The notes under the pieces are model-generated. The model saw only the letters and a program-made list of their open reading frames with translations. It was not told where the DNA came from and made no database searches. A stretch of 64,000 bases of DNA, from the NCBI RefSeq assembly GCF_025950525.1, contig NZ_JAPDGS010000011.1, positions 1 through 64,000 of the forward strand, in the 5' to 3' direction. Made by a program: the position numbers and the translations under genes. Positions 25,989 through 33,195 of this stretch are shown here, piece by piece. Numbering within the stretch: the stretch's first letter is position 1; each line of letters begins with the position of its first letter. The DNA comes from Stagnihabitans lacustris. Its GTDB lineage: Bacteria > Pseudomonadota > Alphaproteobacteria > Rhodobacterales > Rhodobacteraceae.

Positions 25989-26483
25989 CTATTTCCACTC
26001 GGGCGGCAGGGGCGTGTCCGAGAAGGGCAGGCCCAGCAGGGCCGCGGCGTCCAGCTCCTCGGCGGCAAAGATCGCGCGGGTTGTATATTCGCCCCAGGCC
26101 TTGCCATCGCCCGGTCGCCAGCCCCAATCCGCTACCTGGGTTCGGTCGAAGTTCAGCGCCTGGTCGGCCTTGATCTCCTTGGCATAGACCCCGGCATTCA
26201 TCGACATGCCGGCGATCTTGCCATCGGGCAGAAGGATGAAGGGCGCGAACCAGAAACATTCCGAGGGATGGGCCGTGTCGCCCGTCTGGAAGCAAGCCTT
26301 GATCGCCGCGCCATCCTTGGCCACGCCGCGCGGGCCCACGACCTGTTCCAGAAAGGTGGGCAGGGTGGTCAGAGCCTCTTGAGTCGCGGCCTGAAGGGCA
26401 GGGTCCGACGGATCAACGGCGAAGGTGGTCTCCTCGGCCAGGGCGGCCGAAGAGAGCATCAGGGTCAGGAGAAGCGCTTTCAT
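25989..26483 (-). CDS. DUF2314-like secreted protein
   Basis: A 164-aa protein with a signal peptide (about 1-16, ending SSAALA). The core ECFWFAPFILLPDGKIAGMS and later the VADWGWRPGDGKAWGEYTTR region resemble DUF2314 (YegJ-like), a family of unknown function. Its ATG overlaps the stop of pyruvate carboxylase (ATGA), so it is probably co-transcribed and translationally coupled with pyc. This pairing of a periplasmic protein with a cytosolic anaplerotic enzyme is unexplained. Confidence 0.68.
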   Translation of the reverse strand: MKALLLTLMLSSAALAEETTFAVDPSDPALQAATQEALTTLPTFLEQVVGPRGVAKDGAAIKACFQTGDTAHPSECFWFAPFILLPDGKIAGMSMNAGVYAKEIKADQALNFDRTQVADWGWRPGDGKAWGEYTTRAIFAAEELDAAALLGLPFSDTPLPPEWK

Positions 26484-29400
26484 TCCAGTTCCACCAGCAG
26501 GTCCTTGGCCTCGACCTGAGCGCCGGGATGGATATGGACGGCGGTGATCACGCCGGCCCGGTCGGCATGGATGCCGGTCTCCATCTTCATCGCCTCGATG
26601 GTCAACAGCAGGTCGCCCGCATTGACCTTCATGCCGACCTTGGCCGCCACGCTGGCAATCGACCCCGGCATAGGCGCGCCGATATGGTTGGGGTTCGATT
26701 CCATCGCCTTGGGCTTGGCCGCGGTCTTGGCCTTGATCGCGCGGTTGGGGACGCGGATGACGCGGGGTTGGCCGTTGAGTTCAAAGAAGACCTTGACCTC
26801 GCCCTCTTCGGTCGTCTCGCCCACGGCTTGCAGGCGGATTTCCAGCGTCTTGCCGGGGTCGATTTCGGCACTGATCTCTTCGCCCGCGTCCATGCCGTAA
26901 AAGAAGGTCTTGGTCGGCAGGACGCGCACCGGGCCATAGGCCTCGTGGCGGGACATATAGTCGGTGAAGACCTTGGGATACATGAGATATCCGTTCAGAT
27001 CCTCGTCATCCACCGGGCGGCCCAGTTCGGCGGCCAGTTTCAGCCGGGTCGCGTCAAGGTCCACCGGAGGCAGGGAGGCGCCCGGGCGGGTCAGCATGGG
27101 CGCCTCGCCCTTCAGGACCTTTTTCTGGATGCCCGCGGGCCAGCCGCCATGGGGTTGGCCGAGGTTGCCCTTCATCATGTCCACCACCGATTCGGGGAAG
27201 GAGACTTCGACCGAGGGGTCCTCGACCTGGGCGCGGGTCAGGTCTTGCGCCACCATCATCAACGCCATGTCGCCCACGACCTTGGACGAGGGCGTGACCT
27301 TGACGATGTCACCGAACATCTGGTTGGCGTCGGCATAGGCCTGCGCCACTTCGTGCCAGCGTTCCTCCAGCCCCAAGGACCGCGCTTGGGCTTTCAGGTT
27401 GGTGAACTGGCCGCCGGGCATTTCGTGCAAATAGACTTCCGAGGCCGGGGCCTGGAGGCTTGACTCGAAGGCCGCATATTGGCCGCGCACCGCCTCCCAG
27501 TAGTTCGAGATCTCGCGGATGGCGGCGATGTCCAGGCCGGTGTCACGGTCGGTGTGGCGGAGCGCCTCGACGATGGAACCCAGGCAGGGCTGGGACGTGC
27601 CACCGCTGAAGGCGTCCATCGCCGCATCCACGGCATCGACGCCGGCATCGCAAGCGGCCAGAATGGTCGCAGCCGCAGCGCCCGAGGTGTCATGGGTGTG
27701 GAAATGCACCGGCAGGCCGACTTCCTGCTTCAGCGTCTTGACCAAAAGACGTGCTGCGGCGGGCTTCAACAGCCCCGCCATATCCTTCAGCCCCAGCACA
27801 TGCGCGCCCGCATCCCGCAGTTCCCGCGCCCGATCGACGTAGTATTTCAGGTTATACTTGGCCCGGTTGGGGTCCAGCATGTCGCCGGTATAACAGATCG
27901 TGCCTTCGCAAAGCTTGTTCGCCTCAAGCACGGCGTCCATCGCGACGCGCATGTTGTCGACCCAGTTCAGGCTGTCGAACACCCGGAACACGTCCACCCC
28001 CGAAGCCGCCGCCTGCGCCACAAAGGCCTGGACCACGTTGTCGGGATAGTTCGTGTAACCCACGCCGTTGGAGGCGCGCAGCAGCATCTGCGTCATCAGG
28101 TTGGGCATATGGGCGCGCAACTCGCGCAGGCGCTGCCAGGGACATTCCTGCAAGAAGCGATAGGCCACGTCAAAGGTCGCGCCGCCCCAGCACTCGACAC
28201 TGAACAGCTGCGACAGGTTGCCCGCATAGGCCGGCGCCACCTTGATCATGTCGATCGACCGCATCCGGGTCGCCAAAAGCGACTGGTGGCCGTCGCGCAT
28301 CGTTGTATCGGTGATCAGGACCTTTTGCTGTTTCAGCATCCAGTCGGCGACCGCCTTGGGACCCTTTTGCTCCAGCAGGTTGCGCGTGCCCATCGGCGGT
28401 TCGGACTTGGCCTTGGGGGCGCGGGCCTTGCGGGCCTCGGCATGGGGCTTGGCGCGGCCTGCCGTCTCGGGATGCCCATTCACCGTGATATCGGCGATAT
28501 AGGTCAGGATCTTGGTCGCCCGGTCCTGACGTTTCGAGAACTGGAACAGGTCGGGCGTCGTGTCGATGAACTTGGTCGTATAGGAGTAGTCCAGGAAGGT
28601 CGGATGTTTCAGCAGGTTGATGACGAATTCGATATTCGTGCTGACGCCGCGAATACGGAACTCGCGCAAGGCGCGGTCCATGCGGTGGATCGCAGCCTCG
28701 GGCGTTTGCGCCCAGGCCGTCACCTTGACCAAGAGCGAGTCGTAATAGCGCGTGATGACCGACCCCGCATAGGCCGTGCCGCCGTCCAGACGGATGCCGT
28801 TGCCGGTGGCGGAACGATAGGCGGTCAGGCGGCCGTAATCCGGGATGAAGTTGTTCTGCGGGTCTTCGGTCGTCACCCGGCACTGGACCGCATGGCCGTT
28901 CAGCTTGACATCGGCTTGGCTGGCCACACCGGTGGCCTGGGGCAGGGTCTTGCCCTCTTCGATCAGAATTTGCGCCTGGACGATGTCGATGCCGGTGACT
29001 TGTTCGGTCACGGTGTGTTCGACCTGAACGCGGGGGTTCACCTCGATGAAGTAGAACTTCTGGCTGTCCATATCCATCAGGAACTCGACCGTGCCGGCAC
29101 ATTCATAGCCGACATGGGCGCAGATGCGGCGCGCCATTTCGCAGACATCGGCGCGCTGTTCGGGGGTCAGGTAGGGGGCGGGGGCGCGCTCGACCACCTT
29201 TTGATTGCGGCGCTGAACGGTGCAATCGCGCTCCCACAGGTGCCAGACATTGCCCTGTTTGTCGCCCAGGATCTGAACCTCGACGTGGCGGGCACGAAGA
29301 ATCATCTTCTCAAGATAGCCCTCGCCGTTGCCAAAGGCGGCTTCGGCCTCGCGCCGGCCCTCCAGCACCTTGGCCTCAAGCTCTTCGGGGTTGTTCACCG

Positions 29401-29917
29401 GGCGCATGCCCCGCCCGCCGCCGCCCCAGGACGCCTTGAGCATCAGGGGATAGCCCACCTCGGCCGCTTGTGCCTTGATGGCGGTAAAGTCGTTGCCCAG
29501 GACCTCGGTCGCGGGAATGACCGGAACGCCCGCCTCGATCGCCACACGCCGCGCCGAGGCCTTGTCGCCCAGCGCGCGCATCGTCTCGGCCCGCGGCCCG
29601 ATGAAGGTGATGCCGTTCTGGTCGCAAGCCTCGACCAGGTCGGGGTTTTCCGACAAAAGCCCATAGCCCGGATGGATGGCATCGGCGCCCGATTCCTTGG
29701 CGACCCGGATGATCTCGGAAATCGACAGATAGGCGCCGACCGGCGACAGGCCCTCACCGATCAAATAGGCCTCGTCGGCCTTGAACCGGTGCAGCGACAG
29801 CTTGTCTTCCTCGGCATAGACGGCGACCGTCTTCTTGCCCATCTCATTGGCGGCCCGCATGACGCGGATGGCGATCTCACCCCGGTTGGCGATGAGAATT
29901 TTCTTGAAAACGGTCAT
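26480..29917 (-). CDS. pyc: Pyruvate carboxylase
   Basis: A 1145-aa single-chain enzyme that carboxylates pyruvate to oxaloacetate with ATP and bicarbonate. Domains in order: biotin carboxylase (about 1-450; HVEVQILGDKQGNVWHLWER, FIEVNPRVQVEHTVTE), carboxyltransferase (about 530-800; TTMRDGHQSLLATRMR, FHTHDTSGAA), the allosteric/linker region, and a C-terminal biotin carrier domain with the biotinylated Lys1111 in EAMKMETG. GAAGGGG precedes the ATG. The DUF2314 gene is coupled to its stop. Confidence 0.98.
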   Translation of the reverse strand: MTVFKKILIANRGEIAIRVMRAANEMGKKTVAVYAEEDKLSLHRFKADEAYLIGEGLSPVGAYLSISEIIRVAKESGADAIHPGYGLLSENPDLVEACDQNGITFIGPRAETMRALGDKASARRVAIEAGVPVIPATEVLGNDFTAIKAQAAEVGYPLMLKASWGGGGRGMRPVNNPEELEAKVLEGRREAEAAFGNGEGYLEKMILRARHVEVQILGDKQGNVWHLWERDCTVQRRNQKVVERAPAPYLTPEQRADVCEMARRICAHVGYECAGTVEFLMDMDSQKFYFIEVNPRVQVEHTVTEQVTGIDIVQAQILIEEGKTLPQATGVASQADVKLNGHAVQCRVTTEDPQNNFIPDYGRLTAYRSATGNGIRLDGGTAYAGSVITRYYDSLLVKVTAWAQTPEAAIHRMDRALREFRIRGVSTNIEFVINLLKHPTFLDYSYTTKFIDTTPDLFQFSKRQDRATKILTYIADITVNGHPETAGRAKPHAEARKARAPKAKSEPPMGTRNLLEQKGPKAVADWMLKQQKVLITDTTMRDGHQSLLATRMRSIDMIKVAPAYAGNLSQLFSVECWGGATFDVAYRFLQECPWQRLRELRAHMPNLMTQMLLRASNGVGYTNYPDNVVQAFVAQAAASGVDVFRVFDSLNWVDNMRVAMDAVLEANKLCEGTICYTGDMLDPNRAKYNLKYYVDRARELRDAGAHVLGLKDMAGLLKPAAARLLVKTLKQEVGLPVHFHTHDTSGAAAATILAACDAGVDAVDAAMDAFSGGTSQPCLGSIVEALRHTDRDTGLDIAAIREISNYWEAVRGQYAAFESSLQAPASEVYLHEMPGGQFTNLKAQARSLGLEERWHEVAQAYADANQMFGDIVKVTPSSKVVGDMALMMVAQDLTRAQVEDPSVEVSFPESVVDMMKGNLGQPHGGWPAGIQKKVLKGEAPMLTRPGASLPPVDLDATRLKLAAELGRPVDDEDLNGYLMYPKVFTDYMSRHEAYGPVRVLPTKTFFYGMDAGEEISAEIDPGKTLEIRLQAVGETTEEGEVKVFFELNGQPRVIRVPNRAIKAKTAAKPKAMESNPNHIGAPMPGSIASVAAKVGMKVNAGDLLLTIEAMKMETGIHADRAGVITAVHIHPGAQVEAKDLLVELE

Positions 29918-30045
29918 AGGCAGGCCCCTTCATCCCTGTGCGTTCGTGTCGCAGGTTTGACCCGGCACTTTATGGGTGCTGCACCGCAGCGCAAGGGGGG
30001 AGCCCCCCGCTTCGCGCAAGATTTCCGCAAAGCCCGGGGGGGAGT

Positions 30046-30080
30046 TTTGCAAACCGCCCGTTTCTTGGGCGGTTTGCAAA
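30046..30080. other. 14-bp perfect inverted repeat between pyc and the MFS gene
   Basis: TTTGCAAACCGCCC (30046-30059) and GGGCGGTTTGCAAA (30067-30080) around GTTTCTT, in the 185-nt gap upstream of pyc and downstream of the MFS gene. Without a T-run it could be an operator for pyc or the 3' hairpin of the MFS transcript. Confidence 0.55.
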
Positions 30081-30102
30081 TGTTGCAGGCGTCATTCGCC
30101 CC

Positions 30103-31605
30103 TTATTCACCCCGGGGCGGCACGCGGTTGACCAGGGGGACTTCCTCTAGCAAGAAGGCGAAGGCCAGGCCCACAAGCGCGGCAATCCCCGCGATCCAAT
30201 AGATCGGATGGATCGCCAGAACGACCGCATCGGCCATGGCCGCGGCCTGGGCCGGGTCGATGCCTGACCCGCCCTCGCCGACAGAGACCTGGCTTGCCGC
30301 CTCGCCCAGTTGCGCGAAAAGGCTGGCCGAAAAGATCGCCCCAAAGGCCGCCACGCCAAGCGCGCCGCCCAACTGCCGCAACAGGATGCCCGCCGCCGTG
30401 GCCGTGCCCAAAGTGTGCCGCGGCACGGCGTTTTGCACCGCGGTCGTGACCACCGGAAAGATGCAGCCCATGCCCAGCCCCATGACCAGCAACAGCCCGG
30501 CAAAGATCGGATAGGGCGTCGTGGCCGTGATCTGCGCCAGGCCCAGAAGGCCGATGGCCAGCCCGCTCATCCCCAGTTTCGGCAGGATCAGATACCGCCC
30601 CGTCCGCCCCATATAGCGCCCCGCCAGCGTCGAGGCCGTCAGGATGCCCACGGTCAGCGGGATCAGCTCCAGCCCCGAGTTGGTGGGCGTCGATCCGGTG
30701 GCAATCTGCAGATAGATCGGCAGGAACGTCACCGCGCCAAACATCGCCGCCCCCACGACAAAGCCCAGAACCGATGTGACCCAGAAGACGTTCATCTTGA
30801 ACAGCCACAGCGGAAGGATCGGCTCTTTGGCGGTGGTCTCGATGCGCACAAAGGCCGCCAGCGCCGCCAGGCTGACCGCGATCATTCCCAGGCTAAGCCC
30901 CGAGCCCCAGGCAAAGCTGCGCCCGCCCAACGAGGTCCAAAGCGTCAGCCCGCCGACGCCGATGGTCAGCGCAAACGCGCCCCACCAGTCGATCTGATGG
31001 CTGACCCGCGTGCCGCGCGGCTTGAAGGACAGGGCGAACCCCACCAGCGCTAAGGCGCCCAGGGGCAGGTTGATAAAGAAGATCCAGTGCCAATCGGCAT
31101 GTTCGGTCAGCCAGCCGCCCGCAAAGGGGCCGATCACCGACGACACCGAAAAGACCGCTGCAAAGACGCCCTGGATCTTGCCGCGGTCCTGCGGCGGGAC
31201 GGCATCGCCCACCACCGACAGCGCCAGCACGAAAAGCCCGCCGCCGCCCATGCCCTGCAAGGCGCGCGCCAGGATCAGTTGCGTCATCGTCCCCGCCAAG
31301 CCGCAAGCCAATGACCCCAAAAGGAAAATCCCGACCGAGGCAAAGATCGTGTTCCGCCGCCCATAAAGGTCCCCCAGCTTGCCATACAGGGGCGCCACCA
31401 CGGTCGAGGTCAGGATATAGGCCGTGACCACCCAGCTCAGATGCTCCAGCCCGCCCAGGTCCTTGACGATCCGGGGCAGGGCGGTCGAGACGATGGACTG
31501 GTCCAGCGCCGCAAGCAGCAGCAAAAGCCCGACCGACAGGATGACCATCCGCAGCGACTTGGCCTCGGTGCCATGGGTTATTCTTGGGTTGGGGTCTGTC
31601 ATCAT
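30103..31605 (-). CDS. MFS multidrug exporter, DHA2 (14-TM) family
   Basis: A 500-aa inner-membrane protein with about 14 hydrophobic helices. The drug/H+ antiporter motif appears as LDQSIVSTALPRI in helix 1, motif A as YGKLGDLYGRR, and motif C-like glycines in helix 5. It is an EmrB/QacA-type exporter of unknown substrate. ATGATG at the start lies behind AGGAG; the second ATG (31602) has the better spacing. The gene diverges from a MarR gene with a palindromic site between them, so it is probably controlled by that repressor. Confidence 0.9.
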   Translation of the reverse strand: MMTDPNPRITHGTEAKSLRMVILSVGLLLLLAALDQSIVSTALPRIVKDLGGLEHLSWVVTAYILTSTVVAPLYGKLGDLYGRRNTIFASVGIFLLGSLACGLAGTMTQLILARALQGMGGGGLFVLALSVVGDAVPPQDRGKIQGVFAAVFSVSSVIGPFAGGWLTEHADWHWIFFINLPLGALALVGFALSFKPRGTRVSHQIDWWGAFALTIGVGGLTLWTSLGGRSFAWGSGLSLGMIAVSLAALAAFVRIETTAKEPILPLWLFKMNVFWVTSVLGFVVGAAMFGAVTFLPIYLQIATGSTPTNSGLELIPLTVGILTASTLAGRYMGRTGRYLILPKLGMSGLAIGLLGLAQITATTPYPIFAGLLLVMGLGMGCIFPVVTTAVQNAVPRHTLGTATAAGILLRQLGGALGVAAFGAIFSASLFAQLGEAASQVSVGEGGSGIDPAQAAAMADAVVLAIHPIYWIAGIAALVGLAFAFLLEEVPLVNRVPPRGE

Positions 31606-31649
31606 CTGCTCCTTCGGCCTGTGCGCAAGCCGCGGTCTTAGGCCTTGGG

Positions 31650-31676
31650 CAATTATATGTCAATGGCATGTAATTG
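31650..31676. promoter_or_regulatory. Candidate MarR operator
   Basis: CAATTATATG (31650-31659) and CATGTAATTG (31667-31676) are inverted with one mismatch around a 7-nt centre. This AT-rich palindrome lies between the divergent MFS exporter and MarR genes, as usual for an autoregulatory MarR site. Confidence 0.65.
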
Positions 31677-31701
31677 CTATTAGCACGGGCTTGACAGGGG
31701 C

Positions 31702-32295
31702 ATGGAACCCGCGCAAAGCAGGCACATGAGCGACACACCGACCCATCCCCATGCCCGCGTCACCGCCGCCTTGACCGAGGCGGGCTTTTCCCCTGCTGCG
31801 GTCCATGCCCTGCTGGCGCTGGACGGCGACCATTTCCACCATGTCCGCCGGGTGATGAAGGGCGATGTGCCCCAAAGCCTGATGGAGGAACTGGGCGCGG
31901 GGCTGGAGGTCACGCAGTTCCACGCCCTGTCCTCGATCATGCGGATCTGGGCGGGCTATGGCCGGCCTGCGGGCGAGGCGACGGTGGGGCTTTTGGCCGA
32001 GGAAATGGCGCTGGACCCGTCCCGCGCCAGCCGGATCGCGGCCGACCTGGTGGACCGCGGGCTGTTGCTGCGGGCGGTCAGCCAAGAGGACGGGCGGCGC
32101 TCGGTTCTGGTGCCGACCGATGCGGCGCGCACCTTGCTTGAGGGCTTCATGACCGCCAAGTGGCGCCACACGATGCGGATTTTCGCGACCTGGGATGAGG
32201 CCGATATCGTGACCTTTGCCCGGCTTTTCGCCCGCTATACCGAGGGGATGCGCGCGGAATATCCGGGGGCCGCAAAACTGGGCGCTGCGAAATAG
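31702..32295 (+). CDS. MarR-family transcriptional regulator
   Basis: A 197-aa winged-helix regulator. The DNA-binding part (about 85-150) shows VGLLAEEMALDPSRASRIAADLVDRG with the wing SQEDGRRSVLVPTDAA. The start is either ATG 31702, behind AGGGG, or ATG 31726 (MSDTPTHP). It probably represses the divergent MFS exporter through the palindrome at 31650-31676 and responds to an unknown ligand. Confidence 0.9.
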   Translation: MEPAQSRHMSDTPTHPHARVTAALTEAGFSPAAVHALLALDGDHFHHVRRVMKGDVPQSLMEELGAGLEVTQFHALSSIMRIWAGYGRPAGEATVGLLAEEMALDPSRASRIAADLVDRGLLLRAVSQEDGRRSVLVPTDAARTLLEGFMTAKWRHTMRIFATWDEADIVTFARLFARYTEGMRAEYPGAAKLGAAK

Positions 32296-32316
32296 GCGCC
32301 GAACTGGGGGGATGGC

Positions 32317-33069
32317 ATGAGGCTGGGGATATTGGGGGCGACGGGCTGGCTGGGCGGCGCCCTCGCCGCGCGTCTGGTGGCGGGCGGCTGGCCCGAAGCC
32401 CGCCTGGTGCTGGCCAACCGTTCGGGACCGCGGGGGTTTCCCCTGGCGGAGTGGACCGATGCGGCGGCGGTCGCCCGCGCCGATGTGGTCGTGGTGGCGG
32501 TGCGGCCCGAGGATTTCCCGACCCCGGGCTTTGCGCCTGATGGCCTGGTGATCTCTTTCGCGACGGTCTGGACCCTGGACAAGCTGCGCGCGCTGGCCCC
32601 TCGCGCCCGCATCGTCCGCGCCATGCCCAATTCCGGCGCGCCGCAGGGCGCAAGCTATACGCCCTGGGTCGGCGATGTCGGGCCGGGGGATGCGGAGTTG
32701 GTGATGAAACTGCTGTCCGCGATGGGCGAGGTCGTGCGCCTGACCTCGGAAGACCAGCTGGATTATATGGCGGCTCTGCCGGGTTCGGGCATGGCCTATC
32801 CTGCGCTGATGGCGCAAGCGATGCTGACCCATGCCCGCGCCTTTGGCCTGCCCGAGGCGGTGGCACAACGGGCGGTTCAGGCCGTGGTGGTGCAGGCGGC
32901 CAGCGGGCTTTTGGGGCGGATGGGCGACCTGGACGCGGTCTTGGACCTTTACCGCGGCTACCGGGGTGTCACGGCGGCCGGGATCGCTGCGGCCGCGCCC
33001 GGGATGGCGCAGGCGATGTCTGCCGCGCTGGAGGCGGCCCATGCCAAGGCGGTGGATCTGGGGCGGTAG
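32317..33069 (+). CDS. Pyrroline-5-carboxylate reductase-like (ProC-family) dehydrogenase
   Basis: A 250-aa protein with an N-terminal Rossmann fold (GILGATGWLGGALA), the ProC-type middle AMPNSGAPQGASYTPW, and a helical C-terminal dimerisation domain (ALPGSGMAYPALMAQAMLTHA). The final block that in ProC reads about TSPGGTTxAG is here YRGYRGVTAAGIAAA, so the substrate loop has diverged. It may not be the proline-pathway enzyme. It follows the MarR gene by 21 nt in the same direction. Confidence 0.72.
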   Translation: MRLGILGATGWLGGALAARLVAGGWPEARLVLANRSGPRGFPLAEWTDAAAVARADVVVVAVRPEDFPTPGFAPDGLVISFATVWTLDKLRALAPRARIVRAMPNSGAPQGASYTPWVGDVGPGDAELVMKLLSAMGEVVRLTSEDQLDYMAALPGSGMAYPALMAQAMLTHARAFGLPEAVAQRAVQAVVVQAASGLLGRMGDLDAVLDLYRGYRGVTAAGIAAAAPGMAQAMSAALEAAHAKAVDLGR

Positions 33070-33139
33070 CGGTGCGCTGAAGCACACCCTACGGAAGGTG
33101 GCACGGTCTTGCCCCTGCACAATTTCTGGGAGGCGCGCG

Positions 33140-33154
33140 GAACGTAAAGAGAAC
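33140..33154. promoter_or_regulatory. LexA (SOS) box upstream of uvrD
   Basis: GAAC-gtaaaga-GAAC matches exactly the direct-repeat LexA box (GTTC-N7-GTTC or its complement GAAC-N7-GAAC) established for Rhodobacter and other alphaproteobacteria. It ends 41 nt before the uvrD ATG, a sensible place for repressor control. Confidence 0.75.
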
Positions 33155-33195
33155 ACCGCTTCCCATGATCTTTGCTTTCCGTTAGTCTGCCCGAC

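Noticed and set aside
27479..30202. 907-residue plus-strand frame over pyc
   Set aside because: Antisense shadow of pyruvate carboxylase with low-complexity composition.
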